A DNA stretch of 64,000 bases from an uncultured Lachnospiraceae bacterium (GTDB taxonomy: Bacteria > Bacillota > Clostridia > Lachnospirales > Lachnospiraceae): contig CAMJHQ010000001.1 in the NCBI GenBank assembly GCA_946405625.1, positions 98,083-162,082 of the forward strand, given 5' to 3'. A program made the position numbers and the translations under genes. Shown here one piece after another: positions 1-9,019 of this stretch (position 1 is the stretch's first letter; the number at the start of each line of letters is the position of its first letter). A model generated the notes under the pieces. The model had not been told where the DNA came from, did no database searches, and saw only the letters and a program-made list of their open reading frames with translations.

Positions 1-3000
1 TCGAAGGCGGATATGTAAGGGCTTCATCATGTGTACTTACAGGCGGACTTTCCGAATTCTCTTTCGGTGCGGCCGAAATCAGTTATTATACACTTCCATC
101 ATGGGCTACAGAGTTTATGTCCATAGATGGAAAGACAGTTGGATACTATGGTATTAACAATAACAGAAAAGTAATAATTCTCGGATTTGATATAAGAAAT
201 ACGGAACTTCCTCTTATGGCAGAATTTCCTGTATTTATGGCTAATGCAGTTGACTTTCTGGCAGATCAGAGTCTTGTCGGAAATCCGTATATAATTGCGG
301 GAGAAGAAATCTCCGTAAGTCCTACGATCGGTGACGATGCGAAGATAACCTATCTACCGGAAGGGGCAGATACTTTGCTTTCTCGTAAATCGGAAGCTCA
401 GTATGCGGGTATAATCGAGTGCAGTTCTGAGGGAAGAACTGATTATATTTCGGTCAGATTTCCGCAGTCGGAGAGTGACGGAAGAGCGGCAGCGAATAAT
501 GTTGAAGGCGTTGTCGAGAAGAGCAGCGTGAGCATGAGCAGTTTACGCCGGGTGCTTCTTTTTATTGCACTTATACTTCTTATTCTGGATTGGTTCTTAT
601 ATATAAGACAGAACAGAAGGTTCACTGTTACAGCGGCCGTGACCCGCGGAGTACTGGCATTACTTATTCTTTTGGCACTTATCGGTGTAAGACTTCCCGG
701 AAGAAGAAAGATGACAGCGACAATTTTTGTTGTAGATATGTCTGACAGCTCGTCCGAAAATATAGGCGAGATGGAAAAATATATAACCGAAAAGCTGAAG
801 TCTCTTCCTTCAAATAATGAATATGCAATACTCACATTCGGAAGGAACAGCCTTTCGGATCAGTTCCTGACCGATAATGTTTCCTTCATGAGCTTCGGAA
901 CGGAGCCTGACGGAACAGCAACGGATATAGAGTCGGCAGTAAGAAATGCAGCTGCAATGATCCCGGATTCTTACTCGGGTAGAATTGTAATACTTACTGA
1001 TGGCCAGGAAACACTGGGTGATATAGGAAAGACAGGCGAACTGCTTGATACTGCCGGAATTGAGCTGGACAGTGTTATATTTGAATCCGAAGAGAAGAAT
1101 GATGTATATGTATCATCCGCGGAAATGCCCGATAAGCTTTATCCCGGAGATAAGTACAGCCTGGTCGTAAACATTTATTCGAATTATGAGACGGATGCTG
1201 TAGTAAGAGTGAGACAGGGCGGCGAAGAGAAGATGGCTAATTCCGTTCATCTTAAGCCCGGAAACAACACCTATCTCTTTACACTGGTTGCCGGTGATAA
1301 TCCGATAGAAGAAAATGATATCATAGTAGAGGCGGAGGGCGATCAGATCAGCGAGAATGATGTATTCAGTCAGGCATCTTCTGTTGTGATGGCACCTAAA
1401 GTGCTGCTTGTTTCGGGACTTACGCAGGACAGTTCCGGACTTGAAGATATAATGCATACCATAAATCAGGATGTTACTTCGGTTTCCGCAATCAATGCAC
1501 CGGATACTCTTGAGGAAATGCTCATATATAAGACGATTATTCTTGATAATTGTTATAGACCTGATCTGCCGGAAGGCTTCCTGAACAATCTTTCGGATTA
1601 CGTGAAGGAATACGGTGGAGGACTGATCGTAACCGGAGGAGATGCTAGTTTTGGACCGGGAGGATACAGAGAAACATCACTTGAAGAAGTTCTGCCGGTA
1701 AGTATGACACCTAAAGGACTTAATGAAGCTCCGTCGATGGCTATGGTAATGGTAATAGATCATTCGGGCTCCATGTCATCTGAGGTTGCCGTAAATGCTC
1801 TTACCGGTCAGGCTGACGGAAGATCCAAGCTTGCGATAGCACTTGCTGCGACAGTCGAAGCGATAAATAACCTGACTCCGGGTGATTATGTCGGAGTAGT
1901 TACATTTGATGATTCATATGAATGGACTCAGCCTATCGGAAAGGTTGAGGAAGTTAAGGATTCGGCTATTAAGGCGGTCATGGCAACTCCTGCAGGAGGC
2001 GGAACGGTAATATCACCACCGCTTAATGATGCAGTGGATAAGCTGATCGGTACGGATGTCGGAATTAAGCATATCCTGCTGCTTACGGACGGTGAAGGAG
2101 AAACTCGGGATTTTTCTGACGTAATAAAAAAATGTAAAGATAATAATATAACTTTATCAACTGTTGCAGTAGGAAATGATTCCGATCAGTCGCTTCTTGA
2201 AATGCTTGCGAGAGAGTGCGGGGGAAGATATTATTTCTCGGCATCTGCATCCGAGGTTCCGAGAATATTTGCCGAAGAGGTTTATATGTCCGGTACGGCA
2301 TACTTTAAGAAGGGTGAGTTCGGCCTGGCAATGAGACAGACCAATGAACTTGTAAAAGGACTGTATCCGGAAGGAACTCCGATAATTACGCAGTATGTAG
2401 CATGCTCGGCAAAACAGAATGCTACGGAAGTTATGATCAGTGAAGAGGAAGATCCGATTCTTTGTTGCTGGCAGTACGGACTCGGAAAGACTGTTGCCTG
2501 GACGACTACGGCATCGGGAACCTGGAATGAAGGTTTTGCCGGAATGACGGATTATGCCCAGATGTGGAGAAGGATACTCGATTATTCCTGTAACCAGATA
2601 AGCAGCTCGGGTGATGATATCCGCGTTGAGAAGTCGGGTGAAAGGCTGATTATCAATTATACAGCCGGTGACTTTGGAGAGAACACAGAGATTGAAGGCG
2701 TTATCACTTCACCTTCCGGTGAAACCGAGAAGATCAATTTTACAGCTGACAGTCCGGGACATTATTCGGCGGATGCTATTCCGTCGGAGATGGGAATCTA
2801 TAACATAAATGTACGACGTAAGAACGGAGAAGACATTGTAGCTGCACAAAATGCAATAGCAACAGTACATTTCTCAGATGAATACAGACATCTTTCAAAT
2901 GAAAGATATATCAGATATATCAGTGAAAACGGAAAGATACTTACAGTTAAGGATAAGCTGTTTGAAAAGATCCGAGTTAAGAAGAACGGAAGAAGAGATA

Positions 3001-3548
3001 TTACAACGCTTCTTATCCTGATCTCACTTTTTATGCTTCTTGCGGATATAATCATCAGAAGATTTAATTTTTCAATTCCGAAGCATTTATTCCGTAAGGG
3101 CAAAAAGGAAATGGTATATGAAGGTGCTAAAGCGGGAGATAGTGATACTTCAGGCGGAGCGTTGAACCGGCGTACTCAGAAAGAGAAGAATTCTGCAGGG
3201 ACACCCGTTTCGGGAGGACAAAATGCCGGAGGATTTTCCGAAATGGAATCTATGGGAGGCATGGCCGGAGGATATGCGGGAGCGAGACCTGCGGGAGGAC
3301 AAAATGCCGGAGGATTTACGGGAGCGAGACCTGCGGGAGGTATGTCAGCCGGAGGATTTGCCGGAAGTGACCCTGTGGCCGGTCAGCAGACAGCTGCGCC
3401 GGTTATGAATGATACGAAGGCTATGAAAAAAGCACAGAAGAAGGCAGCAAAGAAAGATAAAAAGGCAAAACAGCAGCCTCAGGATAGTGTACTTGATACA
3501 TCGCTGCTATTACAGAAAAAACAGGATAGAAATGATTTTAAGAGGTGA
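1..3548 (+). CDS. Large membrane VWA-domain protein (5' end outside window)
   Basis: The frame is open from base 3 to the stop, so the gene begins upstream and the ATG at 117 is internal. Visible parts in order: an extracytoplasmic stretch; two hydrophobic segments (about 549-605 and 648-690); a first VWA-like domain starting near 712 with a degenerate MIDAS (DMSDSS) and a later TDGQE; a glutamine-amidotransferase-like stretch with GGGLIVTGG (about 1615-1640); a second VWA domain with a good MIDAS, DHSGSMS (1758-1778); a C-terminal membrane segment (about 2999-3055). The cytosolic tail is Gly/Ala-rich (about 3200-3390), then Lys-rich. This layout resembles BatA/YfbK-like membrane proteins, which often work with MoxR ATPases; a moxR gene lies 20 kb away in this window, so a partnership is only inferred. 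The tail is built from short DNA direct repeats. The stop overlaps the start region of the next gene. Substrate unknown. Confidence 0.85.
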   Translation, partial: EGGYVRASSCVLTGGLSEFSFGAAEISYYTLPSWATEFMSIDGKTVGYYGINNNRKVIILGFDIRNTELPLMAEFPVFMANAVDFLADQSLVGNPYIIAGEEISVSPTIGDDAKITYLPEGADTLLSRKSEAQYAGIIECSSEGRTDYISVRFPQSESDGRAAANNVEGVVEKSSVSMSSLRRVLLFIALILLILDWFLYIRQNRRFTVTAAVTRGVLALLILLALIGVRLPGRRKMTATIFVVDMSDSSSENIGEMEKYITEKLKSLPSNNEYAILTFGRNSLSDQFLTDNVSFMSFGTEPDGTATDIESAVRNAAAMIPDSYSGRIVILTDGQETLGDIGKTGELLDTAGIELDSVIFESEEKNDVYVSSAEMPDKLYPGDKYSLVVNIYSNYETDAVVRVRQGGEEKMANSVHLKPGNNTYLFTLVAGDNPIEENDIIVEAEGDQISENDVFSQASSVVMAPKVLLVSGLTQDSSGLEDIMHTINQDVTSVSAINAPDTLEEMLIYKTIILDNCYRPDLPEGFLNNLSDYVKEYGGGLIVTGGDASFGPGGYRETSLEEVLPVSMTPKGLNEAPSMAMVMVIDHSGSMSSEVAVNALTGQADGRSKLAIALAATVEAINNLTPGDYVGVVTFDDSYEWTQPIGKVEEVKDSAIKAVMATPAGGGTVISPPLNDAVDKLIGTDVGIKHILLLTDGEGETRDFSDVIKKCKDNNITLSTVAVGNDSDQSLLEMLARECGGRYYFSASASEVPRIFAEEVYMSGTAYFKKGEFGLAMRQTNELVKGLYPEGTPIITQYVACSAKQNATEVMISEEEDPILCCWQYGLGKTVAWTTTASGTWNEGFAGMTDYAQMWRRILDYSCNQISSSGDDIRVEKSGERLIINYTAGDFGENTEIEGVITSPSGETEKINFTADSPGHYSADAIPSEMGIYNINVRRKNGEDIVAAQNAIATVHFSDEYRHLSNERYIRYISENGKILTVKDKLFEKIRVKKNGRRDITTLLILISLFMLLADIIIRRFNFSIPKHLFRKGKKEMVYEGAKAGDSDTSGGALNRRTQKEKNSAGTPVSGGQNAGGFSEMESMGGMAGGYAGARPAGGQNAGGFTGARPAGGMSAGGFAGSDPVAGQQTAAPVMNDTKAMKKAQKKAAKKDKKAKQQPQDSVLDTSLLLQKKQDRNDFKR

Positions 3549-3553
3549 TGTCG

Positions 3554-4258
3554 ATGTCAACAAAAGATTCAGTTCTTGAGATGCTTGAAAAGAATAGGGG
3601 ACATTTTGTGTCGAGCAAAGATATGATATCGGAAAATGACGTTTCGAGAAATGCAATCTGGAAGGCCGTTAACGAGCTGAAGAAAGCAGGTTATGATATT
3701 GATGCAGTAACCAATAAGGGGTACCGACTCAGTGCTGATTCCGATGTAATATCGATTCCGTCAATTTCCTCATATATGAATGATAAGGAGATTGCAGATA
3801 AGATTATTATCTATGATGAAGTGACTTCAACTAATCAGGCAGCTAAACTCAGTCTTATCATGGAAGATTATGATAAGAGTATAATTATTGCCAGACGTCA
3901 GACTGCGGGAGTCGGACACAGCAGTTCGCATTATGATTCTCCGGAGGGTGGAATATATATAAGTATAGTGATAAAACCCGAGCAGTTATATCATGGTAAA
4001 AAGCTGAAGGCTGAATCAATAGGAAAAGCTGTAGCACACACGATAGAAAAACTGACATATAAGAAGACAGAACTAGATAGGTCAACTAACAGGATATATA
4101 TAAATAAGAAAAAGGTCTGCGGTATCCTTACTGAATATATGGCAGACCTTGAAACAGGAAACATATCCTGTTATATAATCGGAATCGGTATAAAAATGAA
4201 GGGCATCAGAAAGAATCTGATGATCGCAAAGGTTATAGAAGAAATATACAGATTGTAG
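3554..4258 (+). CDS. BirA-like protein: HTH plus degenerate biotin ligase domain
   Basis: The N-terminal 65 residues form a winged helix of the BirA type (NAIWKAVNELKKAGY, then VTNKGYRL). The rest aligns with the biotin protein ligase core (STNQAA, QTAG, GGIYISIVIKP, KVCGILTEY, IIGIGI). Key motifs are lost: the biotin/adenylate loop, normally GRGRRG, reads GVGHSS, and the catalytic KWxND reads RSTNR. The C-terminal SH3-like domain is absent (234 residues against about 320). It is therefore probably not a ligase and may be only a regulator, or a decaying gene. Start: ATG 3554 has AGAGGTGA at a good distance; GTG 3545 and ATG 3548 are upstream alternatives with worse spacing. The gene overlaps or abuts the VWA gene and converges on bioB 18 bases away. 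Confidence 0.75.
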   Translation: MSTKDSVLEMLEKNRGHFVSSKDMISENDVSRNAIWKAVNELKKAGYDIDAVTNKGYRLSADSDVISIPSISSYMNDKEIADKIIIYDEVTSTNQAAKLSLIMEDYDKSIIIARRQTAGVGHSSSHYDSPEGGIYISIVIKPEQLYHGKKLKAESIGKAVAHTIEKLTYKKTELDRSTNRIYINKKKVCGILTEYMADLETGNISCYIIGIGIKMKGIRKNLMIAKVIEEIYRL

Positions 4259-4276
4259 TTTACTTAAGGTGTCAGA

Positions 4277-5233
4277 TTAATTAAGCCGTCCGATATTCTT
4301 CAATAAAGCAGTATCGTTTTTAATAGTGGAGCCTGTTGTGGTAAGCATATTTCCTGTGATTGCCGCACTGGCTCCGCTTTTATATGCAGCTTCTCCATTG
4401 CCTGAAATAAGGCGCCTTCCGGCAGCAAGACGGATGTCTGCTTCAGGATTGATGAATTTGAATATCGATACGGTTCTGAGAATTTCTTCCTCAGACAAAA
4501 TCGGTAGATTTTCGAGAGGTGTATTGCGGATCGGTATAAGCACATTTATCGGTATGGATCTGATGCCGAGTTCTGATAGAGTGAGAGCCATATCTATACG
4601 GTCATCCATAGTTTCACCCATACCGATTATTCCGCCGGAACATACAACTAGTCCGGCACTCTGAGCCCGTCTTATATTTTCCAGTTTATCTTCGAAAAGA
4701 TGAGTTGTGCATATATCAGGAAAAAATCGTCTTGAAGTTTCTATGTTGTTATGATAACGACGAACTCCTGCAGCATATAGTCTCTGAAATTGTTCTGTAG
4801 TAAGAAATCCGAGTGAAGCACATAGAGAGATTGGCAGAGCTTTGCTAAGACGCGTATAAATATCCATAAGCTTTTCAAATTCCTCATCTGTCGGTCCCCA
4901 GCCGGAGTTTACGATTGCAAAACGGTTCACGCCCTCAGCCATATCAGATGAAGCCTTCTCGTAGATTGTGTCATAGTCCAGCAGATCATATACGTCGCAG
5001 CCTGTATGATTGAAGGCTGACTGGGCACAGTATTTACAGTCCTCTGTACATCTGCCGCTTTTTCCGGAGATTATGGAACAGAGATCGACCTTATCACCCG
5101 AAAAATGTTTTCTTAATCTGTCAGCTTCTGCTGACAGGGATTCTAAAGAAACATTTTTTAGAAATTCAAGGTGATCTTTCGATGTGAGACGACGTCCTTC
5201 GATTATTTCATTTGTTAATTTATTCAGATCCAT
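4277..5233 (-). CDS. bioB: Biotin synthase
   Basis: This radical SAM enzyme inserts sulfur into dethiobiotin to make biotin. At 318 residues it has the usual length. The CxxxCxxC motif for the SAM-binding [4Fe-4S] cluster is intact (RCTEDCKYCAQS). Cysteines matching the [2Fe-2S] ligands are seen in LCASLGFLTTEQ and VCSGGIIGMGE, and the late arginine in RLAAGRRLI. It lies 18 bases downstream of the sodium:solute symporter on the same strand, so the two are probably co-transcribed. No bioA, bioD or bioF gene is in the window, which hints that dethiobiotin may come from outside, although those genes could lie elsewhere in the genome. Confidence 0.95.
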   Translation of the reverse strand: MDLNKLTNEIIEGRRLTSKDHLEFLKNVSLESLSAEADRLRKHFSGDKVDLCSIISGKSGRCTEDCKYCAQSAFNHTGCDVYDLLDYDTIYEKASSDMAEGVNRFAIVNSGWGPTDEEFEKLMDIYTRLSKALPISLCASLGFLTTEQFQRLYAAGVRRYHNNIETSRRFFPDICTTHLFEDKLENIRRAQSAGLVVCSGGIIGMGETMDDRIDMALTLSELGIRSIPINVLIPIRNTPLENLPILSEEEILRTVSIFKFINPEADIRLAAGRRLISGNGEAAYKSGASAAITGNMLTTTGSTIKNDTALLKNIGRLN

Positions 5234-5251
5234 ATTTATAAGTCTCCTGTA

Positions 5252-6625
5252 TTATTCTTCGCTGATCCTGCCGCGGATTGACAGAAGCGAAATGACAAGT
5301 GATACGCCCATACCCATAAGAGGCAGGTAAGATGCGGTATTTCCTAAGTATTCCGCAACAGCGGGGATCTTGATCAGATAAGTAGATGTTATTCCGAACA
5401 GCCCGCCGAGTATAACTCCCGAAAGCCAGATGACTTTATGCAGGTTTCTTTTGTTGTGGCAGAAGATTGCCACGGTAAGCGGGAATATTACTCCGGGTGT
5501 ATATATCGAGTAAGCACCGGTGAGAAGACTCATAATGTTGCTCTTTCCGCCGAATGCGAGCAGAGCAGCCAGTATACCTATGATCAGTGTGGTTATACGT
5601 ACATAGCTTACATTTTCTTTCTTAAGAATATCCTTTGTAAAAATACTTGATGAATTGATCAGACATGTATCTGTGGAAGACAGGATGGCTGACAGAAGTC
5701 CGAGGATAAGCAGGATTCCGAGAGGCTTCGGTACAACATTTCTGATATAGAAAAGAGCACTGCCGGATATCTCGTCGGCTGAAGCATTTGTTCTTATCCA
5801 CATGCCGATCATTGTAATTACGAAAGAAAAAAGAATAAGGAATATTCCACCGAGAAGTGCGGAAATTCGGGCGGTACGTTTATCCTTTGAAATGAAATTA
5901 CGGGACAATATATCAGGTCCGAGAAAATATACGCCGCCTATTACAAAAAGCTGAGTGAAGAGATTTACGGGAGTGTAATCCTTGTTGAGGAACTCTATAT
6001 TTCCGATTATCTCACTGTTTGATCCTCCATGCATGGCATACAGGAAGATCATGCATATTATTATGCTCAGAATTATTACGATCGATTGAATCTTATCTGT
6101 ACGTATTACCGAACGCTGACCGCCGACAAGTGTATATATAAGAATGATCACTGTAACTGTGATGCTTATAGCGGTACTGTCTTTACCTGTTGCGAGTGTT
6201 ATCAGGTTTTTCATGGCAACGAGCTGACCGGCTATTACGCCTACCCATGAAATAACTATAATAAGTGCGAGAAGCATTTCAGCAGCGGGACCTACGGTTT
6301 TTCGTGCAAGGTCCGGAAGTGTATCGGCACCTATACCGCGAACTTTTTCGGAAAGAAGAAATGACTGAAGCAGTAGTCCGACTGCTCCGAACATGAGCCA
6401 CCAGATTCCGGGAAAACCGATTGAATATACAGTGTCTGTGATGCCGATAGTTGTTGAGGCACCTATAATGGTTGCAAAAAGTGTCATGGTAACTGCAAGA
6501 ATACCCTGCGATTTTCCTGCGACTACATAGTCTGAAAAACTTTTGACATTTTTTAGATCAAGAAATCCGAGGATCAAAAAAAGTAACAGGTATATGATGA
6601 GAGCTGTGAGAAAAATGCTGTCCAT
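5252..6625 (-). CDS. Sodium:solute symporter (SSS/SLC5 family)
   Basis: The 457-residue integral membrane protein has about 12-13 hydrophobic segments and the family hallmarks: FSDYVVAGKSQG near residue 30-42, then TLFATIIGASTTIG, and a later ILSSTDTCLINSSSIFTKDI. Members take up sugars, amino acids, carboxylates or vitamins with Na+. Substrate cannot be read from sequence. Because bioB follows 18 bases later and the promoter overlaps a BirA-like operator, a biotin precursor is the most economical guess; the animal multivitamin carrier SLC5A6, which takes biotin, belongs to the same superfamily. AAGGAC lies upstream of the ATG at 6625. Confidence 0.85.
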   Translation of the reverse strand: MDSIFLTALIIYLLLFLILGFLDLKNVKSFSDYVVAGKSQGILAVTMTLFATIIGASTTIGITDTVYSIGFPGIWWLMFGAVGLLLQSFLLSEKVRGIGADTLPDLARKTVGPAAEMLLALIIVISWVGVIAGQLVAMKNLITLATGKDSTAISITVTVIILIYTLVGGQRSVIRTDKIQSIVIILSIIICMIFLYAMHGGSNSEIIGNIEFLNKDYTPVNLFTQLFVIGGVYFLGPDILSRNFISKDKRTARISALLGGIFLILFSFVITMIGMWIRTNASADEISGSALFYIRNVVPKPLGILLILGLLSAILSSTDTCLINSSSIFTKDILKKENVSYVRITTLIIGILAALLAFGGKSNIMSLLTGAYSIYTPGVIFPLTVAIFCHNKRNLHKVIWLSGVILGGLFGITSTYLIKIPAVAEYLGNTASYLPLMGMGVSLVISLLSIRGRISEE

Positions 6626-6689
6626 TTATATAAGTCCTTTCAGAATCATTTAAATGTAATTTGGTGTGTATCTGTTTAAAACCTTACGT

Positions 6690-6718
6690 AGGATAACATG
6701 ATGATTTTTGAATGTCAA
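6690..6718 (-). promoter_or_regulatory. Promoter of the symporter-bioB operon
   Basis: On the minus strand a perfect -35 TTGACA (6713-6718) is followed by a 17-base spacer and a -10 TATCCT (6690-6695). Transcription would start near 6683, about 58 bases before the symporter ATG. Confidence 0.65.
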
Positions 6719-6743
6719 CATTGTTTGTTTTTCAGGGTGACAA
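6712..6743. promoter_or_regulatory. Candidate BirA-type operator overlapping the -35 box
   Basis: The minus strand reads TTGTCACCC, 14 bases, TGTTGACAT. The half sites match in inverted orientation at six of nine positions. The 9-14-9 layout equals that of known BirA operators (TTGTAAACC-like halves). It covers the -35 element, so binding would block transcription. The match to consensus is imperfect. Confidence 0.4.
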
Positions 6744-6747
6744 TTAT

Positions 6748-6772
6748 CATTTGCTTGTCAGGGGAGCAAATG
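6748..6772. repeat. Perfect 8-bp inverted repeat in the divergent intergenic region
   Basis: CATTTGCT and AGCAAATG are separated by nine bases. The repeat sits between the symporter promoter and the topB promoter and could be an operator or a hairpin. No T-run follows on either strand, so it is not an intrinsic terminator. Confidence 0.5.
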
Positions 6773-6825
6773 CATGGATGAAATGCAGTTTCTTAACCGC
6801 GGGGGTGGAGTTTTATCCGTCGGAA

Positions 6826-6834
6826 TGATATAAT
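6826..6834 (+). promoter_or_regulatory. Extended -10 promoter of topB
   Basis: TGATATAAT is a perfect -10 hexamer with a TGn extension. No good -35 is present at 16-18 bases, which extended -10 promoters tolerate. It lies about 55 bases before the topB start codon. Confidence 0.5.
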
Positions 6835-6889
6835 AACAGCTTACAGATGTTATAAATTCATGATTCATGATAAACGGAAAGTGAAATAT

Positions 6890-9007
6890 ATGAAAAGTTT
6901 ATTTATTGCGGAGAAACCTTCGGTTGCCCAGCAGTTTGCTGATGTCCTTGGTGTCAAGGGCAACAAGGGTGCAGGGTATATCGAGCAGGGTGACAACATA
7001 ATAACCTGGTGCGTGGGACATCTTATAACCATGAGTTATCCGGAAGCATATGATCCGAATATGAAGAAGTGGGCACTTGCAACAATCCCGTTCATTCCGG
7101 AGAAATATAAATATGAGGTTATAGGTGCTGTTTCAAAGCAGTTTAATATAGTTAAGAAGCTTCTTACAAGAGACGATGTGGGAACTATATATGTCTGCAC
7201 CGACTCGGGACGTGAAGGAGAATATATATACAGACTGGTTGATGAAATGGCAAAGGTTCCGAAGACTAAGGATAAGAGAAGAGTCTGGATCGATTCCCAG
7301 ACAGAGGAAGAAATCCTCAGAGGCATCAAAGAAGCAAAGCCGCTCTCGGAATATGATAATCTGAGTGATGCGGCATATCTTCGTGCAAAAGAAGACTACC
7401 TTATGGGTATAAACTTTTCCAGAGCATTAACACTTAAATATTCTTACGGGATCAAACAGTATCTGAATACAGATAAATGCGTGATCGCAGTAGGCCGTGT
7501 TATGACCTGCGTACTCGGAATGATAGTTAAGAGAGAGCGTGAGATCAGGGAATTCGTTCCGACACCTTTCTACAGAGTTCTGGCCGATATATGCAAGCAA
7601 TCTGATGACAGTTCTGATGAGAGTCTTCAGAAGATATTTGAAGCTGAGTGGCATGTTTCCAAAGGAAGCAGATATGAGAACAGTCCGCTTCTTTATAAGG
7701 AGAATGGATTCAATAAGAGAGAGGATGCGGAAGAGCTGATAAAGTATCTTTCCGATCCGAAGCCGATTGAGATGAAGGTTAAGTCGGTTACAAAGAAAAC
7801 GGAAAAAAAGAATCCGCCAACTCTTTATAACCTTGCCGAGCTGCAGAATGACTGTTCAAGATTATTCAAGATAAGTCCGTCCGAAACACTTGCGGTCGTA
7901 CAGGAATTATATGAGAAAAAACTGGTTACTTATCCGAGAACCGATGCGAGAGTTCTTTCTACAGCGGTTGCAAAGGAGATTGATAAAAATCTTAAGGGCC
8001 TTATGAACTATAATAAGGAGAACCTGAATGCATATGCGGCAAATGTTGTAAATCAGGGGGCTTATAAGGGACTCGCAAAATCAAAATATGTTAATGATAA
8101 ACTGATCACAGACCATTACGCCATTATCCCTACAGGTCAGGGACTTGGTGCGCTCGGAAGTCTGGATTCTCTGAAGAACAGCGTATATGAACTGATTGTC
8201 AGAAGATTTCTTTCGATTTTTTATCCTGCAGCCGAATATCAGAAGGTTGCTCTGGTTCTTGAAAGAAACGGAGAAGAGTTTACTGCTTCCACAAAGCAGC
8301 TTGTAAAGCCCGGATATCTTATGATAGCAGATAAGAATTTCGGGAAGAAGAAGGCCGCTTCCGATACAGGAAATGATTTCGTAAAGAAGGATGATTCCGA
8401 CGGACAGGACGGAAAGGATGATCCGTCGGGTGAAAATGAAAATACTGTAATGAGTCAGGATGTTATAGATTATATTTCCGCTCTCAAAAAGGGTGCAGTT
8501 CTTATGTGCGGCGGCTTTGATATTAAGGAAGGAAAAACTACGGCACCGAAGAGATATTCTTCCGGTTCGCTTATTCTTGCAATGGAGAATGCCGGACAGT
8601 TGATCGAGGATGAAGAGCTTCGTGAGCAGATTAAGGGAAGCGGTATCGGAACATCCGCAACGCGTGATGCGATTATTACGAAGCTTGTAAATAATAAATA
8701 TATAGCACTCAATAAGAAAACGCAGATTCTTACACCTACATTTCTCGGAGAGATTATTTATGATGTGGTATTGAGATCTATAAGCGGACTTCTCAGGGCT
8801 GACCTTACGGCAAGCTGGGAGAAAGGCCTTACGGGTGTTGCCGAAGGTACTATATCCGAGAAAGAATATATGGATAAGATGACGGACTATGTAACGAGAA
8901 ATACGAATTTCGTTAAGGGACTGAATAATCAGTATCAGATGAATGCGGTTTTTGATCAAACAAAACCATTCTATAAAACAGGACAGAAAAAACAGGTTAA
9001 GGAATAG
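6890..9007 (+). CDS. topB: DNA topoisomerase III (type IA)
   Basis: This enzyme nicks and rejoins one DNA strand through a tyrosine and helps decatenation and recombination. The N-terminal Toprim domain begins MKSLFIAEKPSVAQQF and carries the acidic motif TDSGREGEYI. The active-site region is KLVTYPRTDAR, with Tyr as nucleophile. At 705 residues it has normal length. An Asp/Glu/Lys-rich, probably disordered insertion lies at about residues 495-530 (nucleotides 8370-8450). An upstream in-frame ATG at 6860 would add ten residues, but ATG 6890 has GGAAAGTGA in front and begins with the canonical N-terminus. Confidence 0.95.
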   Translation: MKSLFIAEKPSVAQQFADVLGVKGNKGAGYIEQGDNIITWCVGHLITMSYPEAYDPNMKKWALATIPFIPEKYKYEVIGAVSKQFNIVKKLLTRDDVGTIYVCTDSGREGEYIYRLVDEMAKVPKTKDKRRVWIDSQTEEEILRGIKEAKPLSEYDNLSDAAYLRAKEDYLMGINFSRALTLKYSYGIKQYLNTDKCVIAVGRVMTCVLGMIVKREREIREFVPTPFYRVLADICKQSDDSSDESLQKIFEAEWHVSKGSRYENSPLLYKENGFNKREDAEELIKYLSDPKPIEMKVKSVTKKTEKKNPPTLYNLAELQNDCSRLFKISPSETLAVVQELYEKKLVTYPRTDARVLSTAVAKEIDKNLKGLMNYNKENLNAYAANVVNQGAYKGLAKSKYVNDKLITDHYAIIPTGQGLGALGSLDSLKNSVYELIVRRFLSIFYPAAEYQKVALVLERNGEEFTASTKQLVKPGYLMIADKNFGKKKAASDTGNDFVKKDDSDGQDGKDDPSGENENTVMSQDVIDYISALKKGAVLMCGGFDIKEGKTTAPKRYSSGSLILAMENAGQLIEDEELREQIKGSGIGTSATRDAIITKLVNNKYIALNKKTQILTPTFLGEIIYDVVLRSISGLLRADLTASWEKGLTGVAEGTISEKEYMDKMTDYVTRNTNFVKGLNNQYQMNAVFDQTKPFYKTGQKKQVKE

Positions 9008-9019
9008 AAAAATAAAGTA

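Noticed and set aside
117..119. ATG 117 as start of the VWA gene
   Set aside because: The same frame is open to the window edge with protein-like codons and no ribosome binding site precedes this ATG.
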